A stretch of 64,000 nt of DNA from Primorskyibacter flagellatus (GTDB taxonomy: Bacteria > Pseudomonadota > Alphaproteobacteria > Rhodobacterales > Rhodobacteraceae), in assembly GCF_014638275.1 (NCBI RefSeq), contig NZ_BMFJ01000002.1:988791-1052790 (forward strand). Direction: 5' to 3'. Of the stretch, positions 54,707 to 62,925 are shown in pieces. A model generated the notes under the pieces. It saw only the letters and a list, made by a program, of their open reading frames with translations, searched no databases and was not told where the DNA came from. The position numbers and the translations under genes are program-made. Within the stretch, counting starts at the first letter, position 1. The number at the start of each line of letters is the position of its first letter.

Positions 54707-55006
54707 ATGCCCAAGAAATCTACGCCCTTTAGTAAGAAGCGCCGCCAGACCCGCTCTGACCTGGTCGATCTCCAGCCGGACCACAAGCGGGTTCGTGTGC
54801 CCGCCGACCTCGAAATAGAAGCGGAGGCGGAAATTCTCGAACTTATCAAAGCTTGGACTGGCTCCTACGTCCAAGCCGTTGCTTGGTATGACACAGAGCC
54901 CTTACCATCTTTCGATAACTTGACCGCAGCCGAACTGATGCGCCAAGGGCGAGCAGATGCGGTGAAAGCCTATATCGAGCGGATTGCCGACGGCGGATAC
55001 GCTTGA
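54707..55006 (+). CDS. Second MbcA/ParS-type antitoxin-like protein
   Basis: 99 residues from the ATG at 54707, with GAGG about 8 bases upstream; an ATG at 54689 is also in frame. A basic N-terminus (KKSTPFSKKRRQTRSD) precedes AVAWYDTEPLPSFDNLTAAE and LMRQGRADAVKAYIERIADG. The last 45 residues match the gene at 49,539 closely (PLPSF, TAA.L, GR.DAVK.YIER.A.GG.A). As with that gene, there is no adjacent RES toxin. Confidence 0.6.
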   Translation: MPKKSTPFSKKRRQTRSDLVDLQPDHKRVRVPADLEIEAEAEILELIKAWTGSYVQAVAWYDTEPLPSFDNLTAAELMRQGRADAVKAYIERIADGGYA

Positions 55007-55389
55007 TGCGCCGCACTTTGAAGGTAAGTCGAGGTCGCTGATGGCGAAGTTCGAAACACCATCCGCCTGGAGTGGCATCCCTACTAAGGGTCCGGGTCTC
55101 CCCAATGGGGCGTCCGATGATCCGCGACATGCGTATCGTGGAGGGAAACTTGCTGGGGTTAATCCGCGCCGTGTTTGCAGGAGACTGATTGTCGTTAATT
55201 GCGCGGCCATGTCTTCAATTTTCAGAACTGCGTAGAATTTGGCCTCCCCGCTGAACTCTCACGTGAAAACGGCACGCTCTTGCGTGACAAGGTATCCTAC
55301 AAGCGACCTTCGCACAGGATGCGACGCGTTGCAGAGAAGCTATATGTCGACTGAATAGGTCGCATGATTTCAGCGAACTTGGCGTGTCA
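55007..55389. other. Gene-free region with possible coding remnant
   Basis: About 380 bases. A short plus-strand frame at 55,199-55,354 (NFQNCVEFGLPAELSREN and onward) looks protein-like but has no good start and no family, so it is not called as a gene. Confidence 0.35.
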
Positions 55390-55893
55390 CTACGTTTCCG
55401 CCCCCTTGAGCCAGCCTTTCACAAGTCGGGCGCTGTCAGGTCCAGCTCTGTGCGGGACGAAGGTCCGTTCGAGGGTCTCGTAAACCATGTCGAGTGCATA
55501 TCCATCGAATATGGAAAAGGTGATCTCGTTGTATTCCGCAATGTCAGGCTTCCTTGAATGACCGGCGGCAGCCAGCAGCTTGGAAAGCCACATCCTCTCA
55601 AACGTCGGCGCATCCGAAACCAGATGCTTCCCTGCGACCAGTGTGATGAGTGCGTGCGCAACTTCTTTTGCGGGCGCCGCGGCGGAGAGCGTTTCGAGCG
55701 GAATCCTGTGAACCGCGGCGCTGGCGATCGACCAATGGTCCATGCTCCATCCCGCGTCGGGCCGGATAAGAGAGGCCCAGGAACGGAGTTCACCTCTTTC
55801 AATCCATGAGATGCCGACCTCTACCGGCCAGCTACCCTCGGACAGGCTCGAAGCCTCAAAGTCGATTACGACGAGGCGTTCGAGGCAGCTCAT
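55390..55893 (-). CDS. DnaQ-like 3'-5' exonuclease domain protein
   Basis: 167 residues from the ATG at 55893 (MSCLERLVVIDFEASSLSEG); an ATG at 55914 adds seven. The DxE motif IDFEASSLSEGSWPVEVGIS is the DEDD exonuclease Exo I motif. The Exo II Asp is probably in LVSDAPTFERMWL, and a late HRAGPDSARLVKGW could supply the Exo III His/Asp. It likely trims DNA or RNA 3' ends. It is an isolated gene in the transposon cargo. Confidence 0.8.
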   Translation of the reverse strand: MSCLERLVVIDFEASSLSEGSWPVEVGISWIERGELRSWASLIRPDAGWSMDHWSIASAAVHRIPLETLSAAAPAKEVAHALITLVAGKHLVSDAPTFERMWLSKLLAAAGHSRKPDIAEYNEITFSIFDGYALDMVYETLERTFVPHRAGPDSARLVKGWLKGAET

Positions 55894-55985
55894 TGTCTTC
55901 TTGTCGCAATTCATTCGGGCAACCTCATGTCCTGGATAGCTGTGACAGACTGGAGTTGCCTGGCTTCTTGTGGGGAGAGATTATC

Positions 55986-56200
55986 TCACTTCCTTGCCTT
56001 CCGCGCGAATGAGTTAGGGCTCTGGTAGCCGAGCAAGGAATGTGACCTGATGGGGGAGAGGTGCACTTGGATGTATCTGGCGACAGCGTTTTCCGCCGGC
56101 TGGCGGGATTGCCATGCGACCGGCCAGATCAGCTCCGATTTGATGGTGTTGAAGAACACTTCCACCATCGAGTTTTCGTAGCAGGTCCGACACCCGCTGA
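55986..56200 (-). pseudogene. IS3-family transposase remnant
   Basis: Only the C-terminal end of an OrfB-type integrase remains: CYENSMVEVFFNTIKSELIW with the catalytic Glu, then ARYIQVHLSPIRSHSLLGYQ and SPNSFARKARK. Homology fades abruptly above about 56,200. The frame continues to 56,378, but that part is unrelated. It is a relic of an insertion sequence inside the larger transposon. Confidence 0.85.
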
Positions 56201-56378
56201 TTAACTGCCGCGGACTACTTACTCTTGCCGCCTCCAGCTTCTTCGTCCTCTTCGTCTTCCAGTGGTTTACGCCAGTTGTCTGGCACCGGGTAACCCTGAA
56301 CGATCTGCTCCATATTCCAATGCCTCTGTCACTTGCCCATTGATCATAAAGCGTAACCTGACAGCTTGAGTATACCAT

Positions 56379-56726
56379 TTCGGCGTCAGTCGAGCCACAT
56401 CGACGTTAAAACCTTGGGAATTCCCGCTTGTGGCGGCCGCCTTTCAGGGTTGACCCGGGGCTTTCAGATAGAATCGTTCAATTCTGCAAATCTGTCGACC
56501 GAAAAATCACATAGCCCTATAGGGCTATGTGATTAAAATAGGATATATTCTTGCAAATGGCATTTCTGGATTGTTATTGCCAAAATCAGAAAAAATGGGT
56601 AAATTATTGTTTATTTTCTTATACTTACATGATGTTTCGGCGTTGTTACATTTTAGTAGAATTTGTGCCTACGCATTGCCTCATTCGCCTACGAGAACGA
56701 TTCCCATCAACTGATGGGGCGAAGAA
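56379..56726. other. AT-rich region upstream of the tns operon
   Basis: About 350 bases. From about 56,535 to 56,700 it is clearly AT-rich compared with its surroundings. It holds the 30-bp palindrome (listed separately) and presumably the tnsA promoter. No gene called. Confidence 0.55.
56505..56534. promoter_or_regulatory. Perfect 30-bp palindrome upstream of tnsA
   Basis: Arm AATCACATAGCCCTA is followed directly by its exact reverse complement, with no loop. It ends 192 bases before tnsA. It could be an operator for a dimeric regulator or a cruciform-forming site. Sequence symmetry is certain; function is not known. Confidence 0.75.
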
Positions 56727-57434
56727 ATGTTCGACTACGACGGCAAACACACCGATCCAGCACGCACGATTTACAAGCGAGGGTTGCAAAAGAAGGTTAA
56801 CCGTCAGACATCCGGCAAAGCGTTCGGGATCGTGGATACGGAGAGTGAACTCGAGTCGATCACCCTGATCGCGGCAGATCTCGATCCCCGGGTGCGCCGC
56901 GTCCGTCCGCAGCCATGCACGTTCGATCTCAATACTGGCGACGCCTACCCTTCGAAACAGGCTCTCATGGATGCCGTGCATGGAACCCGCTACAGGCCTT
57001 GGTGCTATACACCGGATTTCCTGTTGGAACTCGTCGACGGTTCAAAGGTCTTCGTCGAAAGCAAGCATACCCGGTTCCTCGAGCGGCATCCGACTTTCAG
57101 TGCAGTTCCTATCGCGATGGCCGACTACGGTCACCGGTATGCGATAGTCACCGAACGCATGCTGCCGCGACCGCTTCAGCGCAATCTCCGCACTCTGAAA
57201 GTGTCGCCGACAGTTCCTCTGAACGCTGACCAGCGCTCTTGGCTGATCGATGACTGCCCGAGCAGTCTTCTTTTTCGAGAAATCGAAGACCTCGGGTTTG
57301 GCAGGAACCGCGTCTATACTGCGATCCGCGAAGGCTACTTGGCAGCAAAACTGGATAAGACACCGTTCAATGACCGGACCGTCCTCATGCCTTCGGCGGG
57401 GTCAACCGCACATCTTGAGGTGCTTCCGATATGA
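56727..57434 (+). CDS. tnsA: TnsA-type transposon endonuclease
   Basis: 235 residues, with GGGGCGAAG before the ATG. TnsA cuts the 5' ends of Tn7-like transposons so that they move by cut-and-paste. The restriction-endonuclease-like catalytic set is visible: Glu in TESELESI (about 41-43), Asp in YTPDFLLEL (97), and Glu-x-Lys in VFVESKHTRF (111, 113). The following C-terminal part (DDCPSSLLFREIEDLGFGRN) is the TnsC-contact region by analogy. It is the first gene of the transposition operon and overlaps tnsB by four bases. Confidence 0.88.
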   Translation: MFDYDGKHTDPARTIYKRGLQKKVNRQTSGKAFGIVDTESELESITLIAADLDPRVRRVRPQPCTFDLNTGDAYPSKQALMDAVHGTRYRPWCYTPDFLLELVDGSKVFVESKHTRFLERHPTFSAVPIAMADYGHRYAIVTERMLPRPLQRNLRTLKVSPTVPLNADQRSWLIDDCPSSLLFREIEDLGFGRNRVYTAIREGYLAAKLDKTPFNDRTVLMPSAGSTAHLEVLPI

Positions 57435-59362
57435 CCGTTGTTCAGAAAGTCGACGGGCGTCATCTGCGATTGGATGGCGAAATCTACAGGGTCATTGGGC
57501 GCGTTTCCGGTCGACCTGCTGTCTGCATTGAATTGGGCGGTCATCAGTCAGAGATCACGCTGGAGGAGTTCCATGATGCGATTTCACGTGGTGACGTGTC
57601 CGACGGCCAGGAACCTGAATTCGAGGGGCGCGTCCTGGGCCCTGAGGAGAAAGTGGAAGCGGCTTACCGCAAACGCCTCCTCGAGCTTGTGGAGACTTTC
57701 CAATCTGAGGGAATGAAATGGCCTGAGGTCATCGAGCAAGCCCAGAAGCAACTAAAACTGGATGAGAGGTTCGCAACTTACGCAGCCAATATGCCCAGTG
57801 TCCGCGCGATCCAGACTTTGCGAAAGAGGGTTCATCTGAAAGGTCACATTGGTCTTGTGGACGGACGGTCGGCCAACTCAGGAAACTTTGACCGGCGCCA
57901 TGATGACCTTTTCGAGGAAATCGTTCTCGACATCATAGAAGAGCATTTCCTGCGATCGGATGCGGTGACCCTCACATTCGTTGCGAATACCGCGCGCGCA
58001 AAATACGCCAAGGAGTTCGTCGGCAAAGAAAGCGAGGCTAAGGCGTGCGGACGGAAATCGGTAGAAGCGATCATTCGTGACTACGTTGTTCACGAGGATG
58101 CTCTGAAGTCTCGAATGGGAGCGAAAGCTGCTCGTCCGTTGCTTCGACAAGCGGGCAGGTTTCAAAAGATCGACTATGCTTTTGACCGGCTCGAGATCGA
58201 CTCCACTCAAGCAGATATTTTCGTCGTATACGAAGGCAACCTCGTCCGGCCCTGGGTAACGATCGTGGTCGATGCTGCCACCGGTTTCATCGTCGGTTTG
58301 GTGGTATCGCTCGCGCCGCCAACCGGTGCGTCGACCGTAGCCGCGCTATTCGAGGCAATGACAGGGCCTGATAATGCGTTCTTCGACCTGCATGGAATCC
58401 AAAATCGCGTTCGAGTGAAAGGGAATCCGCTGACGGTTGTGGCCGATCAGGGGTCGGAGAACGGCGGCGATATCATAAAACGGCTGCTGGAAGTGACAGG
58501 GGTCGAGCTCCAGAAAAATACCCCCGGCCATCCGGAGAAAAAGCCGTTTGTGGAGCGCGCAATGCGAACATTGAAGACTTACGTGACCCAGTTGGATGGG
58601 ACAACACAGACGCAGCTGATGCCCGCCCAGACACGAACGGCAAAGGCTATAAATGAGGCGTGCCTGACCTTCGAAGAGTTCGCGACCATGCTTCAGCGCT
58701 GGCGCTTCGATATATATGGCAGGCTGCCCCGGCGCAGCGTGCAGTCTCCACTCCGGCGCTCGGAGTCGCCGACTGAAAGCTGGAAGCGACTTCTGACCTT
58801 GGCACATGTGCCCGAGCCGCTGAGCCGGAACGAGCTCATCCAAATGTTCTACTGCATTCGCGAAAAGCGTTGCCTGTTCCATTACGGCATTGAGGTGGGC
58901 CGCGTGCAATACTGGTCGTGGGACCTGGCACAGATTCACCGCAACAATCCGAATACAGTCCAGCTGGAAGTCTGGACGAACCCCGGGGACATTCGAACGG
59001 TGATCGTGGTGCATCCCGATACGGGCAAGGCCATTACGGTCCCTTGCAAGGACCCCGAAATGCCACCCCTCACATCGGCGGAACGAGATCGCATTCTGGC
59101 GGCGAACCGCCGAAAGCCTGAGGACTACTTCTCCGCGCATGAAGCGCTGGCAGCACTTGTGGGGGGCCTGCACCACGCCCCCCGCAAGAAGAAGTCGAAG
59201 ATGGCAAAGGCTGGCGAAGAGGCGCGGCGGGTCCACAGGGACAAAGAAATCGTCCGGAAAAGCTCAACGCGTGTGGTGCAGGACAAGCCCATCGAACCGG
59301 CGGTGGCGATGCTGCCGGTCCAGATCCCCACAAAACGCAACAAAATAACAATGCGAGGCTGA
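57431..59362 (+). CDS. tnsB: TnsB-type DDE transposase
   Basis: 643 residues. TnsB binds the terminal repeats and joins 3' ends to target DNA. The RNase H-like core has Asp257 (RLEIDSTQADIF), Asp339 (LTVVADQGSENGG) and Glu375 (KPFVERAMRTLKTY), the DDE triad. N-terminal helix-turn-helix modules (about 70-230) would read the CATAANNNTGCGCG repeats, followed by a beta-barrel and basic tail (HHAPRKKKSKMAKAGEEARR). Both neighbours are tightly coupled: tnsA by overlap, tnsC after 5 bases. Confidence 0.94.
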   Translation: MTVVQKVDGRHLRLDGEIYRVIGRVSGRPAVCIELGGHQSEITLEEFHDAISRGDVSDGQEPEFEGRVLGPEEKVEAAYRKRLLELVETFQSEGMKWPEVIEQAQKQLKLDERFATYAANMPSVRAIQTLRKRVHLKGHIGLVDGRSANSGNFDRRHDDLFEEIVLDIIEEHFLRSDAVTLTFVANTARAKYAKEFVGKESEAKACGRKSVEAIIRDYVVHEDALKSRMGAKAARPLLRQAGRFQKIDYAFDRLEIDSTQADIFVVYEGNLVRPWVTIVVDAATGFIVGLVVSLAPPTGASTVAALFEAMTGPDNAFFDLHGIQNRVRVKGNPLTVVADQGSENGGDIIKRLLEVTGVELQKNTPGHPEKKPFVERAMRTLKTYVTQLDGTTQTQLMPAQTRTAKAINEACLTFEEFATMLQRWRFDIYGRLPRRSVQSPLRRSESPTESWKRLLTLAHVPEPLSRNELIQMFYCIREKRCLFHYGIEVGRVQYWSWDLAQIHRNNPNTVQLEVWTNPGDIRTVIVVHPDTGKAITVPCKDPEMPPLTSAERDRILAANRRKPEDYFSAHEALAALVGGLHHAPRKKKSKMAKAGEEARRVHRDKEIVRKSSTRVVQDKPIEPAVAMLPVQIPTKRNKITMRG

Positions 59363-59367
59363 TAAAT

Positions 59368-60357
59368 ATGCTCGAAGCACCGTTGAAGAACCTTCGAATT
59401 TCCCATGCACGGTATGATGCCGCGATGTCTGCGCTGCGGGACGCGATCAATCTCGCAGGCGCTCAGGGGACGTGCATTCCGTTGCTTGGACCGACGCGGG
59501 TAGGCAAAACGGATCTGATCGAAGCGATCTGCAATGAGCTGGTCACCGAAAGCGCCGGTCCGGGTTACATGTTGCCGACGCCGGATCTGATCCAAGGATT
59601 CATCCGCCCAAAACCCAATGACGCAGAAATCTATGCGGCCATCACTAGAGCGATGGGCGCGCGGGTCGCTCCGAACACCAAGCTGGCGGTGCTTCAGGAT
59701 CGGGTCCAGGAGCTCATTTATCAGCGCGGTATCAAATTTATCGTCCTCGACGAATGCAGCCATTGTGCCGAACCCGGCGCAAACCTCACCAGAAGGGCCG
59801 CAGCGGATCACATCAAGACGGTCATTGATCAATCCGGAGCCGTCGTGATCCTGGCGGGCTTGCCCAAATTCGAGAGACTCATCGATCAGAATGAACAGCT
59901 TTCGGCGCGTTCGATGGCATCAATCTATATGCTGCCTTACCGGTGGTCAGACCAAGAGGACCGGCAAGAATTCGTCGCCGTGACCCACTCGATATTCGAC
60001 CATCTGGAGGACGTGGGTATCGAGCTGGAATTCGATCCTCTCGATATGACGCGGCGTCTCTATGCCGCGACCGGGGGGCGGGTTGGATTGGTCGTAGAGC
60101 TGATCGAAGCGGCCCTGAAGGGCCGTCTCACGTTGGAAGTGTTGTCGCGTCAGGACCTGCAAAAGGGAGCGTCCACGCGCCTCCAAACGTCTTCCGATAT
60201 GCCGGCGATTTTCGCGCCCGAGGTGCCACAGGACACCGTCCTCGCGAGATCTTATGCCATGGTCATGCGGGACGCAGGGCTTCGCTTGCCCAATCCGAAC
60301 TCCGCCAATGAACTGCATGCATTCCAGCAGGCCGAAGACGAGGTCACGGCGGCATGA
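59368..60357 (+). CDS. tnsC: TnsC/TniB-type transposition AAA+ ATPase
   Basis: 329 residues, shorter than Tn7 TnsC and nearer to TniB-type regulators. Walker A is IPLLGPTRVGKTDLIEAICN (Lys47, Thr48), Walker B is GIKFIVLDECSHCAEPG (Asp128, Glu129), and sensor-like VVILAGLPKFERLIDQNEQL follows. It connects the target selector to the TnsAB transposase. The stop overlaps tniQ by four bases. Confidence 0.93.
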   Translation: MLEAPLKNLRISHARYDAAMSALRDAINLAGAQGTCIPLLGPTRVGKTDLIEAICNELVTESAGPGYMLPTPDLIQGFIRPKPNDAEIYAAITRAMGARVAPNTKLAVLQDRVQELIYQRGIKFIVLDECSHCAEPGANLTRRAAADHIKTVIDQSGAVVILAGLPKFERLIDQNEQLSARSMASIYMLPYRWSDQEDRQEFVAVTHSIFDHLEDVGIELEFDPLDMTRRLYAATGGRVGLVVELIEAALKGRLTLEVLSRQDLQKGASTRLQTSSDMPAIFAPEVPQDTVLARSYAMVMRDAGLRLPNPNSANELHAFQQAEDEVTAA

Positions 60358-62153
60358 TCCCCCAGCGCGACGAAAGCCTCCTCGGATACCTGAAGCGGCA
60401 CTCCGACGCCGAAGGATATCCGGATCTCGGTGGGTTTCTCTCCGACATTGGCTATTCCTACGGGCGGCCATTGGTGGAGAACGCAGAAAATCTGGCCGTG
60501 GCGCTGGGGGTAGAGTTCCCGCTTCTCGAACCGCTCCTCCCGCGTAGTCGCGCAACGGAGCCGGCCTTGGACTGGCGGTTTCATCGCATGTACGCGGACC
60601 CGGTCTGTCCGGCGTGTCTCGCCGCAGGTCTTCCTCGACGTAGAGAATGGCGGCACGCGCTTGTTTCCGCATGCGCTGTGCATGGCATAGAACTGCTCGG
60701 GACCTGCCACGGCTGCGAGTCCCCGCTGGGGTTGGCGAACGACGGACATGCGAGCTGCATTTGCGGAGCGCACTACGCTGACGCTCCACAGATCCCCGCG
60801 ACTGTCGGCGCAGTCGAGATTTCTCGTGCTATCGCGGGACTCCCCGCAAATATCGTCGGTTTCGACCTGGAGGGCGGCTCTGACCGATCTGTAGCACGGA
60901 CGGTGTGGTTCCTGGCTTCGGCGATGCGGTCCACGCGAACCGGGAAGCCGGGAAAAGACGGCATTCCAAAAACCTTAGCGGAAGCCCGCGCGATGATCAG
61001 ACCAGTCGAACCGCTGCTGATTGACTGGCCGACAGCTTTCGACCGGCATGTGCAACATCTCTGGAACTCTCCAGAAGCGGACGGACAAACGGCCGCTGCG
61101 CGTCTGGGAGCATGGTATCAAGGACTGATGAAGCAAACCGGACCGGTCGCGAATGGGCTTCAGAAGCGGTGCCTCCATATAGCGGCGACCATCTGCGGGG
61201 ATGCGTATGGGTTGGCGGGCCACGGTGACGAAACCGCGTGGGTAAGTGCGGCCGAAGGAGCAAGGATGTTGGGAATCCGGGCGGAAAGGATTGTCGATGC
61301 AGTCAGGACCGGCGTGATGAACGGGCGGCTGGCAAGGTCCGGTGCCGGGCACCAACACACCATTGTCGCGCGCTCAGATGTTGAGACCACGCGCATCCTG
61401 CGGGCGACGATGCTCGACAAGAAGCAGGCTCGCGAGCTTCTGGGGGTAAGTCGACAGCAGTTCGAGTTGCTACTTGAGGCGAGTGTCGTGGCACCGGTTC
61501 ATGTCGATGTTCGTCATCCTTGCGTCAACGGGAGCTTCGATCGGGACGAACTGACAAGGACGGTCACCATAATCCGAAAGAACCTGGCTCCGACCGGTGG
61601 CATTGAAGAACCCACGCTTGCGTTTCGCGACCTTTCGCTACGAAGGACCACTGAAAAGAAGGCACTTCTGGCGGTGTTCCGGGCGATCAAATCAGGGACC
61701 ATCCAAGCGCGCAACTTCGGCAGCGAACAGCGTCTTGGGGATGCGCTGTTTTCCGAAGAGGAGATCTCAAACATTTTGGCCGCACATGGCGCGCCGAGCG
61801 CAATGACGGCCGGAGAAGTTGCGAAGATAACGGGCTGGAAGGCGGAAAGTGTCACACATTGGTGCGCAGAGGGGCTACTTGTGTCCACTCGGGGCCGCGT
61901 AGGCGGGGCTGAGGCTTGGCTCATCGCCACAAGTGACCTCGCTCACTTTCAGCAGAAATACCTCGTGCTCGCGGATGTCGCGGAGCAGTGCCAAACGACT
62001 TCTCGGGCACTGATCTCGCGGCTTGCAGGTCAAGGTATTTCAACGGTCGGTGCGAAACCCGTCGGAAAAACGGCGAGAGGTCATCTTCTCCCCGTCGCGC
62101 ATGTTGCGCATCTCTTGCAGCTAAGCGAAAGGCTGGAACATGCCGCAGGATAA
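60354..62153 (+). CDS. tniQ: TniQ/TnsD-type target-site selector
   Basis: 599 residues. The TniQ domain starts with PQRDESLLGYLKRHSDAEGY. Two zinc knuckles follow: CPAC (85, 88) with CAVH (107-110), and CHGC (118-121) with CICG (135-137). After about residue 280 there is a long extension with helix-turn-helix-like segments (ARMLGIRAERIVDAVRTGVM; QARELLGVSRQQFELLLEAS; TAGEVAKITGWKAESVTHWC). That is the TnsD layout, in which the extension reads a chromosomal site. It is the only TniQ protein in the element, so it should be the gyrB site reader. Confidence 0.9.
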   Translation: MIPQRDESLLGYLKRHSDAEGYPDLGGFLSDIGYSYGRPLVENAENLAVALGVEFPLLEPLLPRSRATEPALDWRFHRMYADPVCPACLAAGLPRRREWRHALVSACAVHGIELLGTCHGCESPLGLANDGHASCICGAHYADAPQIPATVGAVEISRAIAGLPANIVGFDLEGGSDRSVARTVWFLASAMRSTRTGKPGKDGIPKTLAEARAMIRPVEPLLIDWPTAFDRHVQHLWNSPEADGQTAAARLGAWYQGLMKQTGPVANGLQKRCLHIAATICGDAYGLAGHGDETAWVSAAEGARMLGIRAERIVDAVRTGVMNGRLARSGAGHQHTIVARSDVETTRILRATMLDKKQARELLGVSRQQFELLLEASVVAPVHVDVRHPCVNGSFDRDELTRTVTIIRKNLAPTGGIEEPTLAFRDLSLRRTTEKKALLAVFRAIKSGTIQARNFGSEQRLGDALFSEEEISNILAAHGAPSAMTAGEVAKITGWKAESVTHWCAEGLLVSTRGRVGGAEAWLIATSDLAHFQQKYLVLADVAEQCQTTSRALISRLAGQGISTVGAKPVGKTARGHLLPVAHVAHLLQLSERLEHAAG

Positions 62154-62559
62154 AGGTCATTCGAGTCCCGAGTTATCGATCGAAGAGCAAATGGCGCGGA
62201 CAACCCAAGCGGCCGCTCAGCTTCGGGTGGATGTCGTCGCTGTGCTCAGCTGGTATGATGTCGAGCACCCCGGCATGGTTGAACGGGTAGAGATCCAGCG
62301 ACACTATTCGTGCGACGATTACGACATCGCGCATGTTGAACCTTTTTGCGAAGCCCAAGAGATCCGGAGGGAGGCCCGCCAAGACCTGGAGAAGGCCCTG
62401 ACTGCGCTGGGCTGGCGCATCTATCCGGAGGGCAAAGATGTCCGCGGCTTCTTCGCTTCCCTGGATTCTATTTCTGCGCACAAGCGATTGTCGGAGGCTC
62501 GGCGCGTCCGAATGGCTCTGACTGCGAGTGGCGTCGAGCGATCCTCGGACAACGAGTAA
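62140..62559 (+). CDS. Unknown fifth gene of the tns operon
   Basis: 139 residues. Its start lies 14 bases inside the tniQ end, so it is translated with the transposition genes. It is hydrophilic and mostly helical, with LRVDVVAVLSWYDVEHPGMV, RREARQDLEKALTALGWRIY and SAHKRLSEARRVRMALTASG. There is no recognised domain, and it is too small for TnsE. It could be a regulator or target-selection helper. Confidence 0.7.
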   Translation: MPQDKGHSSPELSIEEQMARTTQAAAQLRVDVVAVLSWYDVEHPGMVERVEIQRHYSCDDYDIAHVEPFCEAQEIRREARQDLEKALTALGWRIYPEGKDVRGFFASLDSISAHKRLSEARRVRMALTASGVERSSDNE

Positions 62560-62899
62560 GCCGGTTTCATCGAAGAGCGAAGATGCGACCCGGGAGCACT
62601 TGCTTCCGGTTTAGTCGCGCGCGGTTTTGTATCGACCGCATCAATCCCTACATCTTAGAAAATGACCGAACTCCGGCGATATGGGCGTAGTCCCGTGCGG
62701 AGACCGAAGACTCGAGCGCGCCCTGCCATAGCTTGCAGGGAGGCCTCCGAGTTGCTATACATTCCAGTAACTTAGGTTCGTCCGAATCCGGATGGCTGAC
62801 CGCGCAAGGTTATGAGCCAAACGCGCACGATTATGCGCGAATGCCGCGCAAACCTTCGAGCGAATAGCGTCAGATTTCTCGTTTGAGATCAGTGAGCAG
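62560..62899. other. Non-coding gyrB-distal transposon end
   Basis: About 340 bases between the last tns gene and the terminal repeat. It contains two inward repeats CGCGCANNNTTATG at 62,802-62,815 and 62,822-62,835 and a degenerate copy near 62,845. The rest shows no gene. Confidence 0.7.
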
Positions 62900-62913
62900 C
62901 GCGCACGCTTATG
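62802..62913 (-). repeat. Three TnsB-type binding repeats, distal end
   Basis: On the minus strand CATAANNNTGCGCG occurs at 62,900-62,913, 62,822-62,835 and 62,802-62,815. The sites lie 12, 90 and 110 bases inside the tip. The wide gap after the first site resembles the Tn7 left end and differs from the compact other end. Confidence 0.85.
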
Positions 62914-62925
62914 CGCAATCCTACA
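62900..62925 (-). repeat. Transposon right terminal inverted repeat
   Basis: Reads inward as TGTAGGATTGCGCATAAGCG followed by TGCGCG. It pairs with 41,138-41,163 at 24 of 26 bases. Confidence 0.93.

Larger units (their letters stand above)
41138..62925 (+). mobile_element. Tn7-like transposon inserted at the 3' end of gyrB
   Basis: 21,788 bases bounded by imperfect 26-bp terminal inverted repeats (24 matches) starting TGTAGGAT. Six inward-facing copies of CATAANNNTGCGCG lie within about 125 bases of the two ends. The element carries tnsA, tnsB, tnsC, tniQ and an extra gene at its gyrB-distal end. The cargo comprises a type I restriction-modification operon with added genes, antitoxin-like genes, a detoxification set and several decayed genes. 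No cas genes or CRISPR array are present. The single TniQ-family protein has a long C-terminal extension like TnsD, consistent with a fixed chromosomal attachment site, here gyrB. It is judged intact as a transposon: all core transposition genes are full length. Confidence 0.92.

Noticed and set aside
55199..55354. A 51-codon plus-strand frame (NFQNCVEFGLPAELSREN and onward)
   Set aside because: The composition looks protein-like, but there is only a TTG start, no family and no partner. It may be a gene remnant and is not supported enough to call.
56215..56313. A 32-residue minus-strand ORF (MEQIVQGYPVPDNWRKPLED, acidic tail)
   Set aside because: It has plausible protein composition but is very short, of no known family and wedged against an IS remnant. 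It may be the tail of a lost gene.
62140..62559. TnsE homologue
   Set aside because: The protein has only 139 residues and shows no resemblance that I can see; TnsE is several hundred residues long.
41205..62800. CRISPR array or cas genes that would make this a CRISPR-guided transposon
   Set aside because: I saw no set of regularly spaced repeats and no Cas-like protein in the element. The TniQ has a TnsD-like extension, unlike the short TniQ of Cas-linked elements.
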